From NCBI GenBank assembly GCA_029210175.1, contig JARGPL010000026.1:1-38042 (forward strand): 38,042 nucleotides of DNA, written 5' to 3'. This document shows, in pieces, positions 14,786 to 23,450 of the stretch; positions within the stretch are counted from its first letter, which is position 1, and each line of letters starts with the position of its first letter. The DNA is from Minwuia sp. GTDB lineage: Bacteria; Pseudomonadota; Alphaproteobacteria; Minwuiales; Minwuiaceae. The notes beneath the pieces are model-generated. The model did no database searches, was not told where the DNA came from, and worked only from the letters and a program-made list of their open reading frames with translations. Both the position numbers and the translations under genes were made by a program.

Positions 14786-15381
14786 TGTCGGGAAAGCTGC
14801 TCTTTCGCATCATCTTCGTCCTGCTGGCGCTCTGGTTTGGCGGGCTGCTGCGGTTCACGGCGGATGTGCAACTGATCCAGCCCAGTCCGACCGACGCCGA
14901 AGCCATTGTGGTGCTGACCGGTTCGGCGGGTCGGGTCACGACCGGTCTGCAGCTACTGGCACGCGATCCCACCCGAAAGATGCTGATTTCCGGCGTTGGC
15001 ACCCGGACCGACAAGCAGGCCCTTGCCAGCGCCCATCCGGATGCCCGGGCACTGCTGGATTGCTGCGTGGCGCTGGGGCCGGAAGCACAGGACACGGTCG
15101 GCAACGCCCGCGAGATTGCCCGCTGGGCCAACACCGAACAGGTTTCGTCACTGATCGTGGTCACCGCCGCCTATCACATGCCACGCAGCCTGATCGAGCT
15201 GCAGCGCAAGACCGGCACCATCCGTCTGGAACCCTGGCCCACCCGCGCAGGCAAGGACGACCCTAGCGGCTGGTGGCGGGAGGGACCGACGTTCCAGCGG
15301 GTCGTGATCGAGTATCACAAGTACGTCTTCAGCCTGATTCGCGCCCGCGTCTATGACGACATCGGCGATGTGAGCGCATGA
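14785..15381 (+). CDS. DUF218 (YdcF/SanA/ElyC-like) membrane-anchored protein
   Basis: A 198-residue protein with one N-terminal membrane anchor (about 5-24, LLFRIIFVLLALWFGGLLRF) and a DUF218 domain: EAIVVLTGSAGRVTTGLQLL, ISGVGT, the acidic DTVGNAREIARWA segment, and VVTAAYHMPRSLIELQRK. Family members such as ElyC and SanA act in envelope integrity and lipid-carrier or peptidoglycan processes, with chemistry not settled. Start ATG overlaps the ftsX stop (TGATG), and its own end overlaps plsC by 4 bases, so it is translated in the ftsEX operon. Confidence 0.88.
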   Translation: MSGKLLFRIIFVLLALWFGGLLRFTADVQLIQPSPTDAEAIVVLTGSAGRVTTGLQLLARDPTRKMLISGVGTRTDKQALASAHPDARALLDCCVALGPEAQDTVGNAREIARWANTEQVSSLIVVTAAYHMPRSLIELQRKTGTIRLEPWPTRAGKDDPSGWWREGPTFQRVVIEYHKYVFSLIRARVYDDIGDVSA

Positions 15382-16094
15382 TCATCCGCCTGATCCGCAC
15401 CGTGCTGTTCAACATCTGGTTCGTGGCCTGGACATTTGTCGCCCTGGTTGGCTTCCTGCCGACACTGGCCATGCCGCGCCAGGCAACGATGTTTGGCCAA
15501 AGGGTCTGGGCGCGGGGGATGAATTTCGGCATGCGCTGGCTGATCGGCCTGCGGTTCGAGATACGCGGCAGGCAGAACCTGGTTCCCGGTCCGACCATCA
15601 TCGCCTCGAAGCATCAGTCGGCCTGGGACACGATGATCTGGCATCTGGAAGTCCCGGACCCTGCCGTGGTGATGAAACGCGAACTGCTGAGCATCCCGAT
15701 CTATGGCTGGTACTGTCGCCACACCCGCCAGATCCCGATCGACCGGGGTGCCGGTGCCAGCGCCCTGAAGAACATGCTGCAGACGGCGGGCGAGGCGCGC
15801 GCCATGTCCCGGCACCTGATCATCTTCCCGGAAGGGACCCGTGTCGCGCCCGGCCAGACCGGCGACTATCACCCGGGCGTTGCCGCACTCTATCGCCACC
15901 TGGAGCTGCCGGTCGTGCCCGTGGCGGTGAATTCCGGCCTGTTCTGGGGTCGCAACGCCTTCATGAAACGCCCTGGCACCATCGTTCTGCAATATCTGGA
16001 ACCCATTCCGCCGGGTCTCGACAGGAAGGTGTTTCAACAGCGTCTGAAGGACAGCATAGAAACTGCAAGCGCGCGACTGCTCACCGACACCTGA
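15378..16094 (+). CDS. plsC: 1-acyl-sn-glycerol-3-phosphate acyltransferase
   Basis: A 238-residue PlsC-family enzyme that makes phosphatidic acid from lysophosphatidic acid at the inner membrane. There is an N-terminal hydrophobic segment (about 8-30), the HX4D catalytic motif as KHQSAWDT (about 78-85), RQIPIDRG (substrate contact), and FPEGTR (about 153-158). Length is typical. ATGA overlap with the preceding gene shows coupling to the ftsEX-DUF218 operon. A short CGTCG-GAC-CGACG hairpin at 16099-16111 lies just beyond the stop and may mark the transcript end. Another glycerolipid acyltransferase of the same family is the main alternative. Confidence 0.88.
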   Translation: MIIRLIRTVLFNIWFVAWTFVALVGFLPTLAMPRQATMFGQRVWARGMNFGMRWLIGLRFEIRGRQNLVPGPTIIASKHQSAWDTMIWHLEVPDPAVVMKRELLSIPIYGWYCRHTRQIPIDRGAGASALKNMLQTAGEARAMSRHLIIFPEGTRVAPGQTGDYHPGVAALYRHLELPVVPVAVNSGLFWGRNAFMKRPGTIVLQYLEPIPPGLDRKVFQQRLKDSIETASARLLTDT

Positions 16095-16098
16095 CTGA

Positions 16099-16111
16099 CG
16101 TCGGACCGACG
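16099..16111. terminator. Weak hairpin between convergent genes
   Basis: CGTCG-GAC-CGACG, a 5-bp stem with a 3-base loop, lies in the 36-base gap between plsC and the methyltransferase gene. It is followed by ATTTCG only, so it is at best a weak bidirectional terminator. Confidence 0.3.
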
Positions 16112-16130
16112 ATTTCGACAGCCGCCGGGT

Positions 16131-16967
16131 TCAGGGCATGCGGGCGGTGACGCACCAGATCGCCGCACCCAGCCGGATGCCGTCCGGTTTCGCGTAGGTC
16201 GCAAGCTTTTCCGCCATGGCCTTGTTCAGCGCAGCGCGGGTATCGGTGTCGGCTTCATTGGCCGCTGTGCCCACAGGACCCACTTCCATCGCGGTCTGAA
16301 TCGCCTGCTCGACAGTTTCACCCATGACCATCTCATGATCGTGCGGCGTGAATTCGATATCGCTGAAGCCGCCGCTGGTCAGAATGCGGCGCACGCGCTC
16401 GGGATTGGCAAAGGAAAACGGTCCCGGCTCCTCCGGTCCCGGCCTGGGCGGCAGATCAATGAAATCCTTCGCCACCAGCACGGGCTGCAGCATCCACGGA
16501 TTCTCGGACAGGGGGCGCCAGCAGGCAAAGGACAGGCGGCCACCGGGATTCATGGCACGCCCGATGTGGGCGAAAGCGGCGTCAGGATCGGCGAAGAACA
16601 TGACCCCGAAACGCGAGAAAAGCAGGTCAAACCGATTCGCACCGAAATCGTGCGCTGCGGCATCCGCCTCGACGAATGACACCGGCAGATCCGTCTGCCT
16701 GCCCCGGGCAACATCCAGCATCGGGCGGGACACATCGACACCGACGACCTGGCCCGACGGGCCAACGTGCGCCGCCAGCGCATGACTGGTGGCACCACAG
16801 CCGCAGCCAATATCCAGCACCCGCTCCCCGGGTCCGATATCGGCCTGGCGCATCGCGAAATCGCTGAACGCACCGAGCATCCGATCCATGCGCTGCTGGT
16901 TGGTGACCCACTTGTCGCTGCTGGGGCCATTCCAGTACTCGATCTGGTCCGCGTTGCTTTCTGCCAT
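16131..16967 (-). CDS. Class I SAM-dependent methyltransferase
   Basis: A 278-residue Rossmann-fold methyltransferase. Motif I is VLDIGCGCGATSHAL, motif II the acidic GVDVSRPML, then FVEADAAAHDF and FDLLFSRFGVMFF with LxxxxMxPGGRLSF-type motif VI. This subgroup covers UbiE/arsenite/small-molecule methyltransferases; the substrate is unknown. I prefer ATG 16967 because GGGGAGACGGCA precedes it; ATG 17006, overlapping the polymerase stop as ATGA, would add 13 residues and allow translational coupling. It is downstream of an O-antigen-ligase-type gene, so methylation of a sugar or carrier is thinkable but unsupported by motif. Confidence 0.85.
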   Translation of the reverse strand: MAESNADQIEYWNGPSSDKWVTNQQRMDRMLGAFSDFAMRQADIGPGERVLDIGCGCGATSHALAAHVGPSGQVVGVDVSRPMLDVARGRQTDLPVSFVEADAAAHDFGANRFDLLFSRFGVMFFADPDAAFAHIGRAMNPGGRLSFACWRPLSENPWMLQPVLVAKDFIDLPPRPGPEEPGPFSFANPERVRRILTSGGFSDIEFTPHDHEMVMGETVEQAIQTAMEVGPVGTAANEADTDTRAALNKAMAEKLATYAKPDGIRLGAAIWCVTARMP

Positions 16968-17002
16968 TGCCGTCTCCCCGTTTGCGTGGGCCAGCGGGAT
17001 GG

Positions 17003-18331
17003 TCATATCCAGCCGTCCCGATCAGCCAGCGCTTCTTCCATCTGCTGGCGTCGTCGGCTCTTCGCCTGCGCCGCCCGCGCCTGCGCGCGCTGCGCCTGCT
17101 GCATCATGGCCCAGACCGCGATGGACACCGCAATGAAAAACATCATGAAGGGCATCGGTCGCAGCGAAATGCCGTTCCCGATCATCCCCGTGACGAAAAC
17201 CGGGGCAAACAGGCATATGCCGGTTCGCCCGAGCGCCATCATCATCATGATCAACGCCCCCCAATAGGCGAAGAAGCCGATTATACCGTTCTCGATCAGC
17301 ATGGTCAGATAGGTGTTGTGGGACGTCGTTTCCTTCAGACGCCAGATGATGGAGGACATGTTGTCGGACCCGATGCCGGTCCCCAGCCAGATCTCGCTTG
17401 CCGGACGCGCACTGATGATCTCGACCCGTTCGATCCACGTGCCAAGGCGACCGGAACCCAGTTCCTCGATCTTCACGTTGGTGTCGACGCGAACCTCTGC
17501 CTTGCGCTGTTCGTTCTCGACGATGATGAACAGCATGCCGCCAATGCCGGCCGCAACAACGATCACCTTCAGAGGCTTCGATATGCGACGGGTGAACATG
17601 CCGTAGGCACCAAAATAGGCAACGGCACCGACAAGCACCTGGGTGGAGAAGCAGCCGATGATGTAGAGCATCGCCAGCCCGACGAACCCGACCATGACCT
17701 GCCACCGCAGCAAGCCAGCGAGCCAGGACTGATGCACGACCATCATGAACGCCAGCGTCATGTAGCCACTGGAATGCGGGTTGTCGAAACCACCATGATA
17801 GGGTGCCAGGCGGCCATTGCCGAACAGGGACGCCCACCAGCCGGGCACGGGTTCGGTCACACCGGTTTCACCTGCATGCAGATAAAGCGGCTGCGTGAAC
17901 GACCAGAACATGACCCAGAATATGGCTCCGCAAGCCAGCCAGGCGATCATCCGAACCGGAAAACGGTCGGCATGACCAAGGACCAGGACCCCGAGGTAGA
18001 AACCGCCCAGATAACGCAGCATCTGCGGAAAATCGATCTCCTGCTGCAGCACGAGATGTGCCGTCATCCAGACAAAGGGCAGGACGGTGATGATGAAGAA
18101 CAACCGCCAGCGCCACCAGTTCGGGCGTGCCAGAACACTGATGCCGGCGAGCATCGTCTGGCCGCCGAACAGCGCCGCCGCAATGGGCGTCAGAAGGCCT
18201 TCCGGCAGGCTGTTGTAGAACGCGCCGTAGAAGAAATTGAGCACGACGAAGACAGGCATGGCGAGTTCGACAAGATCGATCCGTGTCGATCCGCCCCGGC
18301 CTGCGCCTGTCCCTGCGTAGCTCACTGCCAT
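17003..18331 (-). CDS. O-antigen ligase/polymerase-like membrane protein
   Basis: A 442-residue protein with about ten hydrophobic segments and a large extracytoplasmic loop (about 265-345: NEQRKAEVRVDTNVKIEELG ... SARPASEIWLGTGIGSDNMS). The loop plus the SHNTYLTMLIENGIIGFFAY motif is the Wzy_C signature of WaaL/Wzy proteins, which join or polymerise lipid-linked glycans. The C-terminus ends in a long charged Arg/Gln/Ala-rich tail that is likely coiled. The ATG 18331 is the first Met of the frame after MAVSYAGTGAG. It ends in an ATGA overlap with a possible start of the methyltransferase. The ligand sugar is unknown. Confidence 0.82.
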   Translation of the reverse strand: MAVSYAGTGAGRGGSTRIDLVELAMPVFVVLNFFYGAFYNSLPEGLLTPIAAALFGGQTMLAGISVLARPNWWRWRLFFIITVLPFVWMTAHLVLQQEIDFPQMLRYLGGFYLGVLVLGHADRFPVRMIAWLACGAIFWVMFWSFTQPLYLHAGETGVTEPVPGWWASLFGNGRLAPYHGGFDNPHSSGYMTLAFMMVVHQSWLAGLLRWQVMVGFVGLAMLYIIGCFSTQVLVGAVAYFGAYGMFTRRISKPLKVIVVAAGIGGMLFIIVENEQRKAEVRVDTNVKIEELGSGRLGTWIERVEIISARPASEIWLGTGIGSDNMSSIIWRLKETTSHNTYLTMLIENGIIGFFAYWGALIMMMMALGRTGICLFAPVFVTGMIGNGISLRPMPFMMFFIAVSIAVWAMMQQAQRAQARAAQAKSRRRQQMEEALADRDGWI

Positions 18332-18454
18332 TTCAGCGCTTCTCTGATCCAGAATGAAGCAAGTGCCGATTCATGTTCGAATCATAGCAAATACCGCACC
18401 ACTCGCTGACACGGCGGTCCGCATTGCCGCCCCGACCCCCGGCAGGGTTGGGCA
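18332..18454. other. Intergenic region upstream of the polymerase gene
   Basis: 123 bases between the phosphatase stop and the polymerase start on the same strand. The composition is less GC-rich near 18355-18410 (for example AATCATAGCAAATACC), as expected for a promoter, but no consensus boxes could be fixed. Confidence 0.3.
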
Positions 18455-19231
18455 TCATGTGGACAGGAAACGTCGCTCCGCCCCCTGCAGCACCAGCGCA
18501 GTCAGATGTCCGCTGAAGAATGCGCCGGTATCGATGCTGATACGGTTGTGATGCACTTCCGGCTGCAACACCGGTGTATGTCCGTGGACGATCACCTTGC
18601 CGAAATCCGCCCTGGACTCCAGGAAGGTCTTGCGGATCCAGATCATGTCATTGCCGTCCTGGCGATCCAGCGCTATGCCCGGTCGCACGCCCGCATGGAC
18701 AAACATGTAATCACCAATCCAGTAGTTCAGGCGCAGGCTGCGCAGGAACGCCAGATGCTCCGGTGGCATGTTGCGTTGCAGAATGGCCTTGGCTTCCAGC
18801 AACGCGTCGATGGACAGGCCCGAGCGCGGCAAACGCACGCCATAGGACGCCAGGGTCGTGTCGCCACCGAACTTGATCCAGTCACGTGCGATCTCCGCGT
18901 CCTGCAGGAACTGGAGCAGCACGGCCTCGTGATTTCCGATCAGATGGATGGTCCGGAAACCCGTCAATGGCGCATGGATCAGCGTATCCAGGACTTCGCG
19001 ATTGTGCATGCCGCGATCGATATAGTCGCCCAGGTAGACAATGATCCTGTCCCCATCCCAGCCTGCCGCATCATCGCTGATCATCCGATGCAGTTCGTCC
19101 AGCATGTCGGCACGACCGTGGATATCCCCGATTGCGTAGACCCGCATGTCATGGGGAACGGAAGGGGGAAGCGTTTCAGTGCTGGTTTCCGGTTTCCCGG
19201 GTTCTTCCGAACGCTTCATCCAGGGTAGCAT
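18455..19231 (-). CDS. PPP-family metallophosphoesterase (Ser/Thr protein phosphatase-like)
   Basis: A protein of about 258 residues with all metallophosphatase motifs in order: GDIHGR, LGDYIDRG, GNHE, and HGHTPV near the end, plus the FVHAGV-type motif. This is the dinuclear-metal PPP fold of bacterial Ser/Thr or symmetrical Ap4A phosphatases. The homologous part begins at DMRVYAIGDIHGRADML; the frame is open further upstream, and I choose ATG 19231 since the upstream part would overlap the divergent Sel1 gene promoter. ATG 19219 is an alternative. A role in reversing protein phosphorylation in the polysaccharide region is a guess from position only. Confidence 0.82.
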   Translation of the reverse strand: MLPWMKRSEEPGKPETSTETLPPSVPHDMRVYAIGDIHGRADMLDELHRMISDDAAGWDGDRIIVYLGDYIDRGMHNREVLDTLIHAPLTGFRTIHLIGNHEAVLLQFLQDAEIARDWIKFGGDTTLASYGVRLPRSGLSIDALLEAKAILQRNMPPEHLAFLRSLRLNYWIGDYMFVHAGVRPGIALDRQDGNDMIWIRKTFLESRADFGKVIVHGHTPVLQPEVHHNRISIDTGAFFSGHLTALVLQGAERRFLST

Positions 19232-19406
19232 GAGGCTTGCATCCGTTCCGGCGAGGCTGGTTTTCCTTGATGGCCCGCCACGTTCGTGGACAGGCGACCC
19301 GCTTTTCGTATCGCATCTTGCGATTGGCAGGGAAAGGGAAATTGGAATGCGTGCGGTGACGGACAACAAGCAGTGCGTTTGAGTTTGCCCGGATAGGAGC
19401 GTCGAA
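19232..19406. other. Divergent region, phosphatase / Sel1 protein
   Basis: 175 bases containing both start regions. GGATAGGAGCG precedes the Sel1 gene start. I see no sigma-54 motif, strong palindrome or clear -35/-10 pair. Confidence 0.3.
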
Positions 19407-20417
19407 ATGTCTGAAAATCGGTTCCCAGGATTCATGCTGGCGCTGGCAACCACGCTGACGCTTGGTCTGCTTGGTCAGGGCGAGACCCAGGCACAGACTG
19501 TGGAAGAGGAAAAGGTCAAGTTCGACAGGCTGTCGCCGCTGGCCAGGGAAGGCATGGCGGACGCTCAGTTCGGTCTTGGCGTCCAGTATCAGCAAGGTAT
19601 CGCGGTCAAGAAGAGTTCCCTGCGGGCGACGCTCTGGCTGCAGAAGGCCGTCGATCAGGGGCATGCGCAGGCCACGAACCGGCTTGCCTGGCACTACCGC
19701 AACGGTATCGGCGTGGTGCAAAGCTCGCCGCAAGCAGAGGAACTGTATCTGAAAGCCTACGACCTGGGTGTCGTCGGCGCATCGATACCATTGGGGGCGA
19801 TCTATCGATCCGGTGAACCGGGCGTGAAGGAAAACCACGCCAAGGCCGTGAAATGGGCCCGCATTGGCGCCGAGGCCAAGATCGACACGGGCGAGAACCT
19901 GCTGGGTGAGCTCTATCGCGATGGCAAGGGCGTCAAACAGAATTTCGCGACTGCCCTGTTCTGGTTCGAAAAGGCGGCGGCTCAAGGCCTGCATCTTGCC
20001 TATTTCAATGCATCGGTGATCCTGCGCAACGGCGTGGGCGTCAAGAAGGACATGGAACGCGGCATGGAATATCTCCGCACCGCAGCCGATCTGGGGCATG
20101 CTGGTGCCATGAACGATCTGGCCCTGGCCTATGCGGAAGGCGTCGGCGTCCCGCAGAGCTATCAGGAAGCGCTGGGCTGGTTCGCGAAGGCGGCCCGCCG
20201 CAACCGGAACGGCGCGATCCGCCTCGCCAAGGCCTACGAACGGGGCGTTCTGGGGGAGACGGATTATGCGCGTGCCTTCATGTGGTATCACATTGCCGCC
20301 CAGCAGGGTCTGATCGAAGGCAACGTCGGCATGGCGTCCATGAGCCCGCGCATCAGCGAAGCCGAGAAGGCCAAGGCATTGAACGATGGTAACACCTGGC
20401 TGAATGCATCGTCCTGA
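19407..20417 (+). CDS. Secreted Sel1-repeat protein
   Basis: A 336-residue protein with a Sec signal peptide (MLALATTLTLGLLGQGETQA) and seven or so Sel1-like repeats of about 36 residues. Each repeat carries AQxxLGxxYxxGxGVxxxxxxA-type spacing, for example ADAQFGLGVQYQQGIAVKKS and AGAMNDLALAYAEGVGVPQS. Such solenoids act as periplasmic or surface scaffolds binding other proteins, often in envelope stress, polysaccharide or motility contexts. The specific partner is unknown. GGATAGGAGCG lies before ATG 19407. It is divergent from the phosphatase and runs in the same direction as the sugar transferase gene. Confidence 0.85.
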   Translation: MSENRFPGFMLALATTLTLGLLGQGETQAQTVEEEKVKFDRLSPLAREGMADAQFGLGVQYQQGIAVKKSSLRATLWLQKAVDQGHAQATNRLAWHYRNGIGVVQSSPQAEELYLKAYDLGVVGASIPLGAIYRSGEPGVKENHAKAVKWARIGAEAKIDTGENLLGELYRDGKGVKQNFATALFWFEKAAAQGLHLAYFNASVILRNGVGVKKDMERGMEYLRTAADLGHAGAMNDLALAYAEGVGVPQSYQEALGWFAKAARRNRNGAIRLAKAYERGVLGETDYARAFMWYHIAAQQGLIEGNVGMASMSPRISEAEKAKALNDGNTWLNASS

Positions 20418-20535
20418 TGCGCCCGGTGATGGTGATCCACATTGGTTCGCACGCACGAATAAAACTCCCACATCGCGCCATGACAGGCGGTATGTTGCCA
20501 ACCTCCAGACATGTTCGCAGTGAGTACCGTTCCGA

Positions 20536-21972
20536 ATGACCGCACGTACCAGCAACAGGGACCGGCGATTGCGCATGGTGGCGACCTCACCATCGGTGAT
20601 GCTCGGCTCCACGCGGATCATGGACCTGCTCATCCTGCTGGTTGTCGGCTGGGCGGCGTACTGGCTGAGGCACGGCACGCCCTTGCCGCCGGTGATCTAT
20701 TTCTCGGCGATCGGTCTGTCGATGTTCTTCGCGGCCAACATCTTCCATTTCGCGGGCCTGTACCGGCTGGAAACCATCCGCAACGTGGGCTGGCAACTGA
20801 CCCGGCTTCTCGGATCGTGGCTGGGCGTGGCTGTCTTGTTGCTGGTCATCGGCTTCTTCTCGAAGACGTCCGCTGAGTATTCGCGTATCTGGCTGGCGAC
20901 CTGGCTCGCACTGTCCTTCGTCGGCCTGGCGCTGTTCCGTATCTGGCTGACCTGGCAGGTGCTGGCCTGGCAGAGGTCGGGGCTGCTGCAGCGAAATCTG
21001 GTGGTCGTTGGCGTCGGCAACTCGGCCCGGCGGCTGATCAGGCATGTCAGGGAAAGCGGCGCCAACAGCGGCGTGAACCTGGTCGGTGCCTTCGCTGTCG
21101 ACGCCGAGGAAACCGCGAGGGAGGTCGAGGGCCTGCCGGTGCTGGGCGATCTGAGCGACCTGCTGCTCTACGTGCGCGGCAATTCGGTCGATGAGATCGT
21201 GGTGGCGATTTCCTGGGCTCGCGAAGAACGGATTGGCGGCGTGCTCGACCGTCTGCGCGAAGCGCCCGTCGACGTCTCGCTGGCGCCGGAACCCCTCGCC
21301 TATCGTCTCGCCGACCGCCGGGTCGATGACATCGGTGGCCTGCCCCTGACTGTCGTGCAGGAACGCCCGCTGTCGGGATGGAGCTATGTGGTCAAGGGCA
21401 TAGAGGACCGGGTCCTGGCCCTGCTGATACTGATCCTGATCGCGCCGATCCTGCTGCTCATCGCCATCATCATTCGCCTCGACAGCCCAGGCCCGGCCCT
21501 GTTCCGCCAGCAACGCTATGGCTTCAACAACAATGTCTTCACGGTCTACAAGTTCCGCAGCATGCGCACGGACGCGGGTGATACACGCGGCGGCAAGCAG
21601 GCAACCCGCGACGACCCGCGGATCACGCGGATCGGTGCCTTCATCCGCAGGACCAGCCTCGACGAACTGCCGCAGCTGTTAAACGTCCTGCAGGGGGACA
21701 TGTCCCTTGTCGGCCCCCGTCCCCACGCAGTGGCACACAACGAGGAATATGAAGGCATCATCGATCAGTACCTTGGTCGCCACAAGGTGAAGCCCGGCAT
21801 CACAGGCTGGGCGCAGATCCATGGTCTGCGCGGCGAGACAGACACACCCGACAAGATGGAGATGCGGGTTCAGTACGACCTGTACTACATCGACAACTGG
21901 TCCCTCTGGCTGGACATCAAGATCCTGTTCCGCACGCTGCTCGTGGGGTTCGTCAATCCAAATGCATACTGA
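20536..21972 (+). CDS. Undecaprenyl-phosphate sugar-1-phosphate transferase (WcaJ-type)
   Basis: A 478-residue polyisoprenyl-phosphate hexose-1-phosphate transferase that starts polysaccharide repeat-unit synthesis on the lipid carrier. Order: four N-terminal membrane helices (about 28-140), a CoA-binding-like Rossmann domain ([20 protein letters not shown], near 155-240), a fifth membrane segment (about 293-318), and the C-terminal catalytic domain with [11 protein letters not shown], the [20 protein letters not shown] core and LVGPRPHA. All motifs are intact. The transferred sugar, usually glucose or galactose, cannot be told. The ribosome site before ATG 20536 is weak; ATG 20578 is an alternative. 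Likely co-transcribed with the polymerase 30 bases downstream. Confidence 0.9.
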   Translation: MTARTSNRDRRLRMVATSPSVMLGSTRIMDLLILLVVGWAAYWLRHGTPLPPVIYFSAIGLSMFFAANIFHFAGLYRLETIRNVGWQLTRLLGSWLGVAVLLLVIGFFSKTSAEYSRIWLATWLALSFVGLALFRIWLTWQVLAWQRSGLLQRNLVVVGVGNSARRLIRHVRESGANSGVNLVGAFAVDAEETAREVEGLPVLGDLSDLLLYVRGNSVDEIVVAISWAREERIGGVLDRLREAPVDVSLAPEPLAYRLADRRVDDIGGLPLTVVQERPLSGWSYVVKGIEDRVLALLILILIAPILLLIAIIIRLDSPGPALFRQQRYGFNNNVFTVYKFRSMRTDAGDTRGGKQATRDDPRITRIGAFIRRTSLDELPQLLNVLQGDMSLVGPRPHAVAHNEEYEGIIDQYLGRHKVKPGITGWAQIHGLRGETDTPDKMEMRVQYDLYYIDNWSLWLDIKILFRTLLVGFVNPNAY

Positions 21973-22002
21973 CCCGAACAACGGGACGGGCGGTCTCCGG
22001 CC

Positions 22003-23382
22003 ATGGTGATGATCCTGTTCGACAGGTTCATCCTGTTCAGTCTGATGCTGGTGACCGCATTGGCGCCGCTGCCCCTTGGCAGCAACCGGCCCGCAAGCTG
22101 GAGCCTGCTTGCCCTGGTGGTGGGTGGGCTGGTGGTGCTCTGGGGTCTGCTTGCGTCCGTAAGGCCCACGCTTTTCCGGCTGCAGGGTCGGGATGCCATC
22201 TGGCCGGCTGCGCTCTGGGCCGTCCTCATCGGCTGGCTGCTGTTGCAGGGCAGCGGGCCGGAGGCCATCTGGCATCCGCTCTGGGACATTGCCAGTTCAG
22301 GCCTCGACGGCCGGATCAACGGTGCAATCTCCGTCGCCCCGTTCGATACGGGTACAGCCGCGATGCGCCTGCTGACCTATGGCGGCATCTTCTGGCTGGC
22401 CGTGCAGACCGGTCGCGACAGCAGCAACGCGCATGTCCTCAGCCTTGGCGTCCTGCTGACCGGACTGTTCTATGCCATCTGGGGCCTGCTGAACGAGACC
22501 CTGGGGACAGACAGCATTCTCTGGTTCGAGAAATGGGCCTACCTGGATGCCCTGACGTCCACTTTCGTCAACCGCAACAGCTTCGCCACATTCGCCGGCT
22601 TGTCCATGGTCACCGGGCTTGGCATGGCCCTGCGGATATTGCGCCGCGAGGAAGGCAATGAAATCATCCGGAAACAGGCGACGGATCTGTCACGGGTTGG
22701 CGCTTTTCTGATCCTTGCCGCTGTTGCCACCATCGGCGTCGCACTTGTGCTGACGCACTCACGCGCAGGCCTGATGGCAACGGGTGTCGGCCTTGGCACC
22801 CTGCTGGCGGCACACATGTGGCGCTGGAATCGGCTGCCAAGCTGGGGGATGGTCGTCGCGGGTGTGGTACTGGCCGCGTCCGTGCTGCTGTTCGCGGCAG
22901 GCACCGGCACATTCGAACGCAAGGTCGATGACGCCGACGGTGCAGAGTTGGGGGGTCGTGCCTGGCTGTTCCAGCGCACGATCAGCGCCATCGCCGACCA
23001 GCCGATCACCGGCCATGGTGCCGGTGCATTCGAGAGTTATTTCCAGCAGTACAAGAATGCCGATTTCGGCGGCGTCTATTCCATCAACAAGGCCCACAAC
23101 AGCTATCTCGAATTCGCCGCCGACGCAGGCATTCCGGCACTTCTGCTGGTCCTGGCAGTGATCGGCGGCATCGCGGTGTCGAGCCTGGCCGGCATGCGGA
23201 GACGCAAGCAGGATGCATCCTATCCAGCCATCGGCTTCTCGGCGACGGCCCTTGTCGCGCTGCATTCGCTCGTGGACTTCAGCCTGCAGATTCCTGCAGT
23301 CGCAACGCTTTATGCGGTCATCCTCGGGATCGGTTATGCGCAGGCGTTTCCCACCGGCGGCGGACGCCACAACCGGCTCTGA
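22003..23382 (+). CDS. O-antigen ligase/polymerase family membrane protein
   Basis: A 459-residue protein with about eleven hydrophobic segments. It contains the Wzy_C features: TSTFVNRNSFATFAGLSMVT, LVLTHSRAGLMA, the large outside loop (about 300-370), and INKAHNSYLEFAADAGIPAL, a typical H-N-x-x-L-E motif. It probably polymerises or ligates the glycan initiated by the upstream sugar transferase. This is the second such protein in the window, unrelated in order to the one at 17003-18331. The stop codon falls in the first copy of a 15-bp tandem repeat. Confidence 0.85.
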   Translation: MVMILFDRFILFSLMLVTALAPLPLGSNRPASWSLLALVVGGLVVLWGLLASVRPTLFRLQGRDAIWPAALWAVLIGWLLLQGSGPEAIWHPLWDIASSGLDGRINGAISVAPFDTGTAAMRLLTYGGIFWLAVQTGRDSSNAHVLSLGVLLTGLFYAIWGLLNETLGTDSILWFEKWAYLDALTSTFVNRNSFATFAGLSMVTGLGMALRILRREEGNEIIRKQATDLSRVGAFLILAAVATIGVALVLTHSRAGLMATGVGLGTLLAAHMWRWNRLPSWGMVVAGVVLAASVLLFAAGTGTFERKVDDADGAELGGRAWLFQRTISAIADQPITGHGAGAFESYFQQYKNADFGGVYSINKAHNSYLEFAADAGIPALLLVLAVIGGIAVSSLAGMRRRKQDASYPAIGFSATALVALHSLVDFSLQIPAVATLYAVILGIGYAQAFPTGGGRHNRL

Positions 23383-23403
23383 CGCAATCGGCTCTGACGC
23401 AAT
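23374..23403. repeat. 15-bp tandem repeat overlapping a stop codon
   Basis: CGGCTCTGACGCAAT occurs twice in tandem at 23374-23388 and 23389-23403. The first copy contains the TGA stop of the polymerase gene. The second holds another in-frame TGA, so the repeat looks like a slippage duplication of the gene end with no effect on the protein. Confidence 0.8.
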
Positions 23404-23450
23404 CGGCGCGGTCAATGACTGCGGCGTTGACGTGCCACGAAGCCGACGCG

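Noticed and set aside
16967-18409. 480-codon plus-strand frame opposite the O-antigen-ligase-type gene
   Set aside because: Composition of a frame antisense to a membrane protein (many His, Asp, Gln), no known domain; the minus-strand protein has clear Wzy_C motifs.
19176-20678. 500-codon minus-strand frame opposite the Sel1 gene
   Set aside because: The plus strand has a signal peptide and regular Sel1 repeats; the antisense frame has no domain.
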